Shown one piece after another: positions 48,922 to 59,375 of a DNA stretch of 64,000 nt. The stretch's first letter is position 1, and every line of letters starts with the position of its first letter. This DNA comes from Cenococcum geophilum 1.58 (lineage: Eukaryota > Ascomycota > Dothideomycetes > Gloniales > Gloniaceae). A program made the translations under genes and the position numbers. The DNA lies in assembly GCA_001692895.1 (NCBI GenBank), contig KV748207.1, positions 1,054,001 to 1,118,000 on the forward strand. Reading direction: 5' to 3'. The notes below the pieces were generated by a model that ran no database searches, was not told the origin of the DNA, and saw nothing but the letters and a program-made list of their open reading frames with translations.

Positions 48922-49509
48922 TGGGGGTAAGCCGTGCTAAATTAAGCTACGACTCTAATAAATAAGCTCTAAGCCACTAATTTTGCACCGGCAGAATGAA
49001 ACTTGGCAAAAGATTCGGACAGTAAAGTTACTGCCAAGAGTTACTGTCCGGATCCTGTCCGATATAATGGGCTGTGGTATCGACTTCGAGAAGAACACCA
49101 TCTTCTATACACGTAACGGGGAGCTAATTCTCGTTACCCGGCAAGGCCAAACACCAGAGAAATGTATACAGATTCTACCACAAAATTTAAATAGTTCATT
49201 GCTTACATGTGTAATGCTGCAGCATACTACGCATACACCAAAGTCACTGGTCGTCTGCATGCCGTCTTGGGTACGTCTTACAAGACTATTATCCGTGTCA
49301 ACTTCGGCAACAACCTGGAGGTGCGGCCTTTCAAATGGGAATCCGCGAATGGCACTAATTTCGAGGATGGTGGGTTCGTGGATGCTGTAACGTCTGCGGA
49401 AGAAGAGTTTGCGAAAACTTCGGCAGACAAACCGCTGGTCGAAAATGGGAAAGCCGCAGAGGGAGAAGAGAAGAAGGTGGTAATTATGTCAAATCCTCTA
49501 GGAGCTTAG

Positions 49510-50520
49510 TTATTTGTGATATTAAATGTTTATATGCACACGTTAGAAACATAAAATATAAGTTTATTGCCGGATTTACTATTATTTAAGCCGTATTTAA
49601 AAGAGTAAAAACTAGTATTTTATCTCTATAATATAATTTGCTAATAAAGCTAGTTTAAAAATGCTATATTGGAATTAACTAAATTTAATAGATATAGTTA
49701 AAAAGCAATTGTAATGGTTGTAACTCTTTTTACTATAGTTGTGACGGGCTCGTATAAATGCCTCTGAGACGAAGCTTGTAGATTGCTACCATATAAAGAT
49801 ACTAAGTGGAGAGAAGAAGAAAGGAAGGCCGCTAGGGGTCAACGCAAATACAAAGGGGTCGCCAAGGCGCCAGTGGTAAGCGAGCCAATGGCGATTTTCC
49901 ATCCCGGGGATGGAAAATTCTAATTGGCTGATAGAAGTGTACCGATCTAACACAAATTATGTACCTTTTCGCCCAAAATCGCGTGCGAAAGTACTCGGGG
50001 GCGGTCGCTGCGCGACCTCGTGCGGGGTTCGCGCGCGTTATCAGCAGGGGTGGCCCTAACCTCGACCCAGGTCGTAACCGCGCCAAATCAGCCCCCCCAA
50101 TATGTGATAGCTATTAGGAATAGCTCAGGGAGCTATGGAAGTTGAGATAATTTGGCTCAAAGTAGATGTATATGGGCCTAAATACCCCGCGCAGGACTAA
50201 CAAAAATCCAAACCGTGTACCAGACCTTCGTTAGAAGGTCTTGCCAAAAGCGGCTAGCGGCTTGGCAAGGTAAGTCTTGGCAAGAAAGTCTAGGAACGAG
50301 ACAAATCAGTGGCTTAATAGTATAAGCCGATTAATCAGTTATGTAAGCAGCTTATGATTGGATTATCGTCTGGGACCAAGATAAGCAATCTTGGTTAATA
50401 TGGTAAATTAGTAATACTAAGACTAACTCTTGAAGATAAAATCGACTTCAAGTTGGTAATTCTGTTTTTTTAACAACCCTTTCATCGTACGTGTAGCATG
50501 TTGCTTACGCCGGCGTGAAT
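49510..50520. other. AT-rich intergenic region with a 45-bp palindrome
   Basis: 49560-49740 is AT-rich and looks repeat-derived. At 49884-49928 a near-perfect palindrome (GCCAATGGCGATTTTCC...GGAAAATTCTAATTGGC) recurs in mutated form near 4292-4339. No gene seen; the right part should hold the promoter of the next gene. Confidence 0.45.
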
Positions 50521-53500
50521 ATGCCTAGGCTTCTTAATAGAATACTTCGTCGCCCCGATAGGGGAGTTACACCAGAGCAGAATCTGCTTGCTTCGCCGCA
50601 ACTCGCCTCTCCTTCAAGAACCGGAAACGAAGGGTACGCAGCACCGAAGTTAAAAATCTTTCTGCCCACTCAGCTGCTTGAATCATTTGGAGATTGATAA
50701 GTAATGCTCTATGTTGTAAAACCAACATTAACCCAGCAAAATCTCTAGTCGTTCCGTTTCGGAGCTTCCCGCAACCCCAACAATAACAACACCACAGACG
50801 TCGCACGCAGACATCTTCAAGACTGGGGGCGATGAACTTACCCAAAATGGAGACTACAATGGTGCCGTTGTGATGTACACTAAAGCCCTTAAATATGCAC
50901 CATCCGACATAACTCTTCTTCTAAGTCGTTCTTTGGCCTTTTCGTTGTCTAATCCTCCAAGGTTAGATCTCGCACTCCAGGATACGGATGCCGCAATCCA
51001 ACTTAGTCACACACACTGGCAGGGATGGCAGCAAAAAGGCGAGATACTTCAAAGGATGGGCGATTTTCAAGGGGCAGATGAGGCTTTAGTGAGGGCGGTT
51101 GGATTCGCCGATGGAGTTGATAAACCCACAGCCCGTAGGTTGCTCGTAGATTTCCGCGCGCGCCGGAACCAGCCACCCGCCGTAATGGAGCTTCCGACTG
51201 AGGTACCAACCTTACCTCCAAATCTTCCAATAGACGCTGCATCTAGTACGCCTCCAACGGTGCCCTTAGATACGCCTTCTGTATCACGTACGTCAGTACC
51301 GACACAATCCCTGTCGCAACCTTCAGGTGAGCTTAGGCCGTTAGAAAATGTTGTAGCCCTAGAACCAACTAGATGTTCGTAGGTGATTCTCGAAGTACAA
51401 ATGGCCCTCAAACAGCACCAACAATCCCGGTCACACATACTCACAACACGTGGACAGTAAACCAGGCACCATCCTCAGGCGTTAGTGGAACGCCTAACGA
51501 CTTGCTCAGTCCGGCGGATACTCTAGCCGATGCTCCACCCATTTACACTCCAAGTGCTAACCCGCGAGAGCCCACAATGCCGACAATATCTAGGCAAGAA
51601 CTTGGCACTAGATTAGGACAACTGCAGAGATCCTTGGCAGCCAAGAATAAAGGCAGTCTCTCTATTAGACCGTACACAACGACGGGAACAATAGATGCGA
51701 TACAGCTGCTTTATGTGGGCATGACACAGCTAGAACTGACCAGCAGAGAGTTGGGCACCCCAATATATCTACATTCGACTTTCCGTACGATATACACCTC
51801 AAAGCTTATATGTATTTAGCTGACCGGACGCAGGCGCCATGGCGGTTGATTCAATCAATTATCCTGGAAATACGTTCATTGACATGGACTGCGAAAGCTC
51901 GGGATACTATGAAGGCAAACTGCCCGGCACGGTGTCAATATCTGGTTACTCTGAGGAGTATAGGGCCCACCAACTTCTTACTGCGCCCATCCTGAGCATC
52001 GCTCTGGAGGGGGCTACCTGCCTCCCCACAATACAGTTGGACAAAATTGTGGACCGGCTACAAAGGCTGCGATTGCAACCTACACTCGAGGATAATGAAG
52101 GTCTCAAAGAGTTATTGGGCTTCTCACAGTACTTCATCTCTGTCACTGATCTCTATACCTGCGCTGACTCCACCAATATAGATTGAACGCCTTGCAATCT
52201 GGTTTATTCGGCGGCGGCTCAAGACAAAGACAAATTGATTCCATATGCTTGCTACTAACCCGCAGCCTGTACGATGCTCCAAACCGGTTCATCGACTTCT
52301 CTAAAGCCCGGAACTTTAGTAATAATACTCTAGGCTCAACTGCGCAAGGCATTGGTTTGCATAATTTCCTTTATCAGATTCTTCTTGGGGCGGAGCTTCT
52401 GATCCGCCTCCGAAATGAACCAGTCGCAACTGGCTACGCTGGCATCATCACAGACAATATATCTGCATTAATTGTGTTGAGCGCTTTATGGATGCAGAAC
52501 GTTACCATTCAAGGCCCCAGAGCGATAGCCACAACCGCAACACCTACTGCAACAACTGCCACTCTGCTGAGACCTGAGCCGCAATACACGCTGTATTCTG
52601 TAAACCATGCAAATCAAGCCGAAGGTCTAATCCGTTTCGGAGAAGCTATGTCCTGGCCGTACATGGATGAGGCTCGACAATATATTGAGACTGCGTATCA
52701 GGACTTATCTTCTGGGCGAGGCACAGTCGGCTTTGACATGTGCGACTGGCTCTTCGGGCTTGTCCTTCCCGGCAAGATCTTCCGCCATCGAATCATGAGC
52801 TGCCTGGTTTATGCATCACCTTCTATTCGATCCTTCAAACCAGCGCCTTACTGGGAGAACAGTATAGTGGTGAATAACAAAAGCTACTGGCCTAAGCGCA
52901 CTGTCCTTGGGAGGGTGCTAGGCGGCCTTAGGAACCCTCGAAGCGTTTGTGGCTGGATAGGCCCGCTTCCAGCTCCATCAGGGGGTAATTTTGCGGGATG
53001 GATTCGACTGAGCGCTCGTCGGGTTGATATTCCTGTGCCCGTTACTGCTCTTCAAACCTCGCTGGAGAGCCTTGGTTTTGAAGAGGACAGTGCGTCGGAA
53101 ACATCGGAGTCCATCCTCGCAAGCATTACCGACCTTAATGAATGGATTCAACCTGCTCCACCCTCCAGTACGGCAGGTTTGGCGGGTTGTGTAATATTCA
53201 AGGGTATCCATCTCACGGAGGTACCTCTCACCACAACAGTAGCCGGAGCCACGCTATCGGATCTGCCGAAAGAAGAATATCGTGCTTCGCTAGACTTCGA
53301 GATCAACGGCACCCCTACCCGCTACACCCTCTTCTCAAACCCAGTCTTTGTCTCCGCCCCACCCTGCGTTGGCACACATACCATGCACAGACGTCAAGCT
53401 GCGAAGTGTCTCAGACACATTATAAAGGCTGCAGATCTCAAGGAAGCATATCCGGCAGGTGATCAGCTGGTGATTATCGACGCGCAAGGGGACGGCGAAG

Positions 53501-53643
53501 AGGTCGTGGCGCGCGCGTGGTGTGCAGAAAGGGCGAGGCATGCGGTTATCAGGAGGGGGAGGGATTGTTGTTTTGTTTGCGCAATAACCTTGGCGGAGAG
53601 TAGAACAGGATTGGGTATTAACGTGCTAATATTAAGTTCATAA
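50521..53643 (+). pseudogene. Uncharacterised fungal protein with N-terminal TPR, two apparent frameshifts
   Basis: Exons: 50521-50633, 50749-51326, 51383-52128 (broken), 52182-53643. Introns of 115, 56 and 53 bp are phase-consistent; the donor at 51327 is a perfect GTGAGC. The TPR-like region (about residues 60-150) reads GDELTQNGDYNGAVVMYTKALKYAPSD...ALVRAV. A Pro/Thr/Ser-rich linker follows, then a large domain (LADRTQAPWRLIQSI, DMDCESSGYYEGKLPG, SEEYRAHQLLTAP, FDMCDWLFGLVLPG, and a Cys-containing tail with LVIIDAQGDGEEVVARAWC). I know no function for this domain. Coding text shifts frame at about 51775 and again at about 51857 with no usable intron. It is therefore a pseudogene or carries sequence errors; everything downstream is otherwise intact. 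Confidence 0.65.
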
Positions 53644-54284
53644 TCGTTCTGGATATCTTAATCGGCAGGATATGCCTGCCCGTAGAAGTGCAGTGCGGTA
53701 TTGTATTATTTATGATGGATACGGTTGTTTTTACTTTAGTTGTGCAGGTTAAAGTGTTGGAATTCTACCCAGCTATTAGGGGCGTTGTATCTATCGCAAG
53801 TTCAAGTCAGACAAATTTGCCTAATGTGAGCAGCGGATGTGCTCATCACCTGAATATGGCGGCAACGCGGTTCCGCCAAGGGGAGTTTTGATCTGTGACT
53901 ACCCCCCTTTCCGTCTAAGTGCGCAAGGCACACACGCGTAGTTATCCTAGACATTTCAAAGACGCAACATACCCCCAACATAGCACAAGCATGATCAGAA
54001 TCGAGGTCAAAGTTTGGCATCAGTGAACGTAAATAAGCATTATCTCTCTCATTCGACTAGAAATGATTGTCCTGTTTCTTCCGAGTCATCCAGCATTTTT
54101 CTCCTACCAAAACCACACGAAGAGCACTTTGGAAAAAAAAATTACCAATACAAATTGCCTCAAGTAACACCATTATCGCCATTATACCTGTAACATGGTT
54201 CCGCCCCCTTCCCCTTCCCCCCAACCCAAGATCATTGTCAACGTTCGAGTAATGACTAAGGAAATGGCCAGAGCCGTGGATCAC
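53644..54284. other. Intergenic between two convergent genes
   Basis: No coding signal on either strand; short open frames lack motifs. Confidence 0.5.
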
Positions 54285-55539
54285 TTAGGTGTGTCCCGGG
54301 TCGGGCGTAGTGAGTGCGTAAGTGTACGAGTTAGAGACGGTGTAGTGGGTGGTGCCGGAGTAGTATCCGGTGTTGGTGGCGTAGGACGCGTCCCACGTGC
54401 GCGAGTAGAAGGAGCAGTAGGTGCCCTGCGGGATGTTGTTCTTGCTGAGGACATACGCGTTGAAGAAGTTGCACGGCATGTAGGTGCGGTCGGTGGCCGG
54501 GTGGCGCGTGTTGTAGGCGGTCTGGGCCTGGCACGCGGCGGCGCACTGCGAGGGGTCGAAGGGGCCGCTGTTATACAGCTTCATGCCCAAGTATGTGTTC
54601 TTGTTGGTCGTGGGGTCGTATGGGGCGTTGATGGCGCCGGGGAGGAGAGCGCTCGGGCCGGTGAAGTTGGTCAGGGCTGGTGGAGCTGGTGGGGACCTGA
54701 TGTAGCCTGGATATGGAATTAGTGTTTTGTTGTGGTGGTTGGAGTTGAGGTCGACTTACCATTGGAGCCAGCGATCACGACATGGAAAGCCTGGTTATTG
54801 GAATCGACGGGACCACGCCATTGACCCGTGTTCGTAGCGGCTGCAGCAGCGACTGGGTAGCCGTAGAGAGTGCACTTGACATTAGTGAAAGGAGCAGGGT
54901 TGGGGCAAGCAGCAGCGGGAGTAATGCTGGGATCACGCTCAAAGTAAATATCGAAGCCGAGGCAAGTGCAGACTTGGTCGCACTTGGCTGAGCAGAGAGA
55001 TGGGTCGTATTGGGCGAACGTGTAAAGACCAATGTATCCGATTTGTGAAAGACTGCCCTTCAGATTTTGGAAACCGGGAGCCAAGTAATAGCCTGCTGGG
55101 GCTACAGCGTTGTTTGCGTAGTTTGCAAGAATGGGGGAGTTAAGGAATCCAGTATCGCTTGTGTCATAGCCAGGAGAGGGGCCTTTGCTGCAGGTTGTTA
55201 AATATATTCCAAACTCAGCTACCTGTAGAATGCTTACCCATCTGGCTCGGGTCCACAGTCAGTGCGCTTGGCAAGCTGACCCCGCCTGAGGCCACGCTTA
55301 GACGAGGACGAGGGGGTAGGAGTATAAATGGGAGCAGTTGAGATCTCTTGGGCAGCGTCGCTGGCAGCAGCGGAGGCGTCGTATGTTGGAGTCGCTGAGA
55401 CTTGCTCGACGGCAGGGCCAAGACCTGTGGTAGGAGTGGGGAGCGAATCGACATAATCGAGCTCAATCTCCTGAGGCATTGCTTTAGGAGCAGCAGCCGC
55501 CAGTCCAAAGACTGCGGAAAACAATAGCGCGGAACGCAT
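54285..55539 (-). CDS. Secreted cysteine-containing protein with Kex2-type sites, 383 aa
   Basis: Exons on the minus strand: 55539-55238, 55187-54760 and 54706-54285; introns of 50 and 53 bp with GTAAGC/GTAAGT donors, phases consistent. The N-terminus MRSALLFSAVFGLAAAAP is a clear signal peptide. A low-complexity pro-region follows with dibasic KR sites (SSSSKRGLRR and GQLAKR-TDCGPEPDG), the pattern cut by Kex2. The mature part has two similar modules, each with FDPS/YDPSLC-xx-C...C and a later Cys cluster: QYDPSLCSAKCDQVCTCLGFDIYFERDPS, and FDPSQCAAACQ...MPCNFFNAYVLSKN...YCSFYSR. This resembles the PAN/Apple-like modules of fungal secreted proteins. Extracellular or wall location is inferred; binding partner unknown. 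Confidence 0.85.
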
Positions 55540-58000
55540 ATTCGGTGAATGAGAGTGTTGTTGAGAGTTAAAGTTTGAAACGACAGAAAATGAAGTGAGT
55601 GACAATTGCACCGAAGATTGACTCAGACTTGGACTGATGGATAGAAATTTGTAGTGGAGAAGTAGACAGTCTTATATACCTTTTGGCACTTACGGCGGAG
55701 AAACCCCTTGTTTGGGTGTGGGACAGTGGTTGACAGCCGCATAAGCCTCCACGATACGGCAATGCCGCGTGAATTTGGCGGGGCGCTTGCTTGGTGCTGA
55801 TCGATAGCCCATGGAGGCTTCGGCCAGATTTGTGTTCCACGCTCTTTTGGGAAAGGCAGAACGACGGTAGAGGTCCTTGGATGTTCCTGTCGTGATGTTT
55901 CCACGGCCCCGGTTATCCGCCATGTTTTGTTTGGGGGGAGCTCCAGCCCGCCGTGGGCGAGTCTAGACGTGATGAGCTGGAGCCATGGATTTTCTCTCTG
56001 GGACACAAGGCATGGCTAGACGAGAGCTAGTGGTGAGGTTGTGGAGATATTGGCGGACCTAAAAATGCGCCTTGGAGGTTCAGCCCTGCTCTAGAAGACG
56101 GACGCGTGCCATGTGGTGGCTCGATTTGGACGTTGGATGAGAGAATTGGGTCGAAAATAGCAGCTGGGGATCACCGCTAAACTTCAGATGCCTGCTAGCG
56201 ATCTTTACGTTCCTGACGCCAATCCCTTTTCGACCTTTTTCGACCAATCCAATCCCTCTCTGGCGTTCGCTGTGGCTTGAGAGCTATGGAAATGTTCCTT
56301 GGCTTCACCCCTTGGCTTGGGGTCGACGAAGGATAGATGCGCCCACTCAAGCTACTAACCCCTAGCCACGGCCTTCTCCGCTCCCGTTTACTCTCTCGCA
56401 ATATGACACGTCAAGTCTCGTTGTGGTCTATCTTGGCCTATGGGGGATGCTGAGTCTTTGTTGAACCAGCAAAACACTTCCGAATTAGGTCGAATGGCAG
56501 TCTTTGGCGCGGTGGGACTGACAGCTCTAGACTTGTCGTGAGTATTGCCAGCTCGCTTCCCTGCAAGCGCGCGGCGTCAAGGATTCGGTGACAGCTGGAC
56601 CAAGGGAGAGTGTAGGTTGCGATGTCATGACCCACAGCACCAGGCCGAAAGCTTCTGCGGCCCACCAGGGTTGGTCGATGCCGTGCGACTCCTGTGGGTT
56701 GGCTCCCTTTTGCACAGCGACTGTCTGCCCTGTTCCTCCCTGTTCATTTCCCTCTAACTTTAAATGCCCTCAGCCAATCCCGGCTAAGCTGATTCTACCG
56801 TCAGCTATCAGATGGACGGGAGTCCCCACGTGGCTGGCACTATCGGCATTTTGTGGCATTCCCCTGGGCGGCTGCATGACTGACAGCCTGCTGCATAACA
56901 CCCGACCAAAAAAGCCACGGCTTGGCGCTAATATCAATGCGCCAGTGGCTGGCCAAGAGCCGCTGGTTGCTGCTTCTCCTGACTTGACTATTTCGTCCAT
57001 CGTATTGTCCATGTCTTACCCCTGCCAAGTGGGCCTTCACGACGGCCTCCCTCGCTTGGAGGCAGGAAGGCGGTCTCGCCGAATTATCTCGTTGCTGCTC
57101 ATCCTCGGACGGCTGTTTTTAAGTTTCGACGGCAGAGAACAGCGAATGAATACGCGCAAAATGTTGCCTCGAATGGTCTGCATTTTCTTTGTTTATGGTG
57201 TCTTAGCTAATTATAAGTATTTGTCGCCTTCATGTAGGAAGCGCTCGCTTCGAAGGTGGGAAGGCGGTATTTACTCCTTTTCGTCCTTTTCCACAGCTGC
57301 CGATGATGCTGACCATTCACGTACATACCTTTCCCAACGTCCTTAATATCTAGAAACATCGCACTATTATCTTCTTTCGACAACTCGCAGCCAAGCGAGA
57401 AAAGTTGTTTCTAGACCCTCAGGACCCGCTTTCTCCATCAAGTATCTTGCGGAATGACGGAACTGGTCCGGTGTCTCGATGCCAGGGTCAATTCAATATC
57501 CGTACAATTCATGCCTCATTTCTAATCACCCTACAACCGCGGAACACGGCAACTCTTCAGTGCTTTCGGGAGAGCCAAATCCATGATGCTTCCCTCTAGA
57601 TAATGCTTCTCATGAATCTAACTACCCCAAATTATTGACATGGTTTTCTGGAAAGAACACCAAATGCGAGTTGTGGAACCTCGACCTCCTACAAATGCAT
57701 TTAGTTTTTTGTCAGGCTGCTCTACAAAGGGTAATATAACAAGTGGCCTCAAGCGCTCAACTTTATTTCTTTGTCTATAAAGAGTTGCGTTGAAGAATCT
57801 CCTTGTTCAAAATTCACCATGTTTTCTTTGAGGTCACAAATACTCCATTTCCACAATATCTTTCTCACGCACTCTGCAATGCTTCAAATAAACACCTATA
57901 CGCTACCCTCAATTCGTTTTTTAAGGCTACCCATTCAATTCAAACTAAAAAATCTACCAAGTATCCACCACACCACATAAAAACACCTCACACCACTCCC
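55540..58000. other. Long intergenic region
   Basis: About 2.5 kb. The longest open frame (plus strand 56588-57346) lacks an ATG at its start, has no motif and no intron structure, so it is not called. The left part is presumably the promoter of the secreted-protein gene. Nothing else was recognised. Confidence 0.45.
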
Positions 58001-58543
58001 ATGCCCACCCTACCAAACTCCGTCCCCACAAGAGCCAACACCTCAGAGGTAAGCCCCCAAGCCCCAGCCACCCAACCCTCAAGCTGCCTCATCTGCACCC
58101 TCCCCTACTCCACCACGCCACCCCTTACCGTCTTCAACGACACTACCCACGAATCCCCCATCCGTCTCCCCTGCGGCCACACCTTCGGCCAACACTGCCT
58201 CCGCCGCTGGGTCGACCCCACGCTGTCACACGGCGCCACGCGCGGCTGCCCGCTCTGCAGAGCCCCGCTGCCGCCTCTAGCCGCGCCGGTAGAAGCGCCG
58301 CAGCGCGCCAGCGGCCTGTTCTACTTCCCGGTCTTCGACGAGGATGCGGGTGGTGCGGAGTCGGGTTTTGCGGCGGACCTGGCTGAGGAGGTGGTGGGGT
58401 TGCTGCGGGAGACGGATGCGATAGATGAGCTCTATGAGTTTTTGCTGGTGTGGCTGGGAGGGGGTGGTGAGGAGAGTGGTGAGAAGGGGAGGGCATATGC
58501 TACGCCAGTTGTATTGTCTCGAGTTGGAGGATGGGCAGGGTGA
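58001..58543 (+). CDS. RING-finger protein, 180 aa
   Basis: Single exon from the ATG at 58001 (MPTLPNSVPTRANTSE); the frame extends upstream but has no earlier ATG. The zinc-binding region is C29-x2-C32, then L-P-C58-G-H60-T-F-G-x2-C66-L-x2-W, then G-C83-P-L-C86. This is the RING layout with Gly in place of the usual fifth Cys/His ligand, a variant common in fungal RING proteins; H65 could compensate. RINGs of this kind usually act as E3 ubiquitin ligases, but the substrate is unknown. The C-terminal half is acidic (DEDAGGAESGFAADLAEEVVGLL). It converges on the cyclophilin gene. Confidence 0.75.
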   Translation: MPTLPNSVPTRANTSEVSPQAPATQPSSCLICTLPYSTTPPLTVFNDTTHESPIRLPCGHTFGQHCLRRWVDPTLSHGATRGCPLCRAPLPPLAAPVEAPQRASGLFYFPVFDEDAGGAESGFAADLAEEVVGLLRETDAIDELYEFLLVWLGGGGEESGEKGRAYATPVVLSRVGGWAG

Positions 58544-59375
58544 GAAAGGGGTGTGCAGTTGGGGAGGAGACTGGTGTAGACAGGACGGCGTGCAGACGCG
58601 TAGAGGATGAGCTTATATAAACTAGAAGGGTAGGCTCACTGGAAATAAATATTAGACTTGGACTGGGGTTTGACTCCTTAATAAAACCTTTCAGCGTTAT
58701 TTTTCTTGAAAGTTTTTCTTGCTTGCTTATAAGATGGACAGTCGAGGCCTTCTGAAATTAGGCATTTTGTCTCAACACCCAACAGCACTTGCCTAACCGT
58801 CATTACCACGTATATCTTCGGTCTATTTAATAAAATTCTTGTCATTCGCAGTCTGCTCTTTTCTTACCCATCTATTCAATTTTCTTGATTCCTTCGTCAC
58901 AAACCCGCATACCATGCTTGTGCCTCAGATCCCAGCTATCTTCTCAGCCCCCTAACCATCCTCAAAAACAACACTAAGAGATATGCACTATCCGCAGCAT
59001 AAAAAGATTTCCTTCTCCCACTTAAACCGTGTTTTTTTGAGCCAGCACCACACATCCTAATGTCACGAAGTACCGACTTTCCATCACTCGCACTCACTCC
59101 ACTAACGCAAGATAGCAATGCCGCTCCCAGCCAAGCGCAACACACCCGAACGCCAAATCCATCGCAGAAGACAAGGGTATCAAAGAAACGGACCAACCCC
59201 CCAAAAGCACTCTCCCTAAAAAGCACCTTTCACAATTTGCGCACTCCTCCCTAAACCAGGCCGTCAAGTCATCCCACCACGCCCTCCCAACCCAACCCCT
59301 CACCACCTCCTCCGCTCTTTATACTTCATGCTCCCCCTTCCTTTATAAACCACCCCTTCCATCGCCCCACCCGTA
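58544..59375. other. Intergenic between convergent RING and cyclophilin genes
   Basis: Open frames at 58936-59306 on either strand have no motif. Nothing supported. Confidence 0.5.

Larger units (their letters stand above)
47179..49061. mobile_element. MULE-type non-autonomous element with minisatellite cargo, inserted in the NLR SPRY exon
   Basis: 55-bp terminal inverted repeats (47179-47233 and 49007-49061) beginning CGGACAGGATCCGGACAGTA with one mismatch, flanked by the perfect 9-bp duplication ATATAATGG. Each TIR itself contains an inverted GGACAGTAA/TTACTGTCC pair. The 1.77-kb interior has no transposase. It is built of 12-bp and related short repeats, present in both orientations and duplicated as a block. 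Open frames across it (for example 47324-47716, repeating QSHK) are repeat translation, not genes. Little RIP is visible. Confidence 0.85.
42180..49509 (+). pseudogene. NLR-like protein (N-terminal helical domain, NACHT, ankyrin repeats, SPRY), disrupted in SPRY by a transposon
   Basis: Exons: 42180-43209, 43260-45746, 45793-45891 (donor uncertain), 45948-46757, 46822-46927, 46994-47178, then across the element 49071-49112 and 49223-49509. The N-terminal helical region (to about 330) includes EFLKERASLQDAKEA and PESVGLVWMGIRL. Intron 1 splits the P-loop: GGGGFGKS is created only by splicing. Walker B is VFVVIDALDECSD. Ankyrin repeats run from KPIHLAAAYG to KKLLEAGADP. SPRY text is DHPIPAGVRGHYYEIEV, VAFGFCHRP, GDIM-GCGIDFEKNTIFYT, GRLHAVLG. 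Fungal NLRs act in non-self recognition and cell-death control. The product now ends early, at a stop contributed by the inserted inverted repeat (47232-47234). Without the insert the frame is open for about 1,680 aa. Confidence 0.85.

Noticed and set aside
56588..57346. 252-codon plus-strand frame
   Set aside because: It opens at GTG with no supporting motif; composition resembles intergenic DNA.
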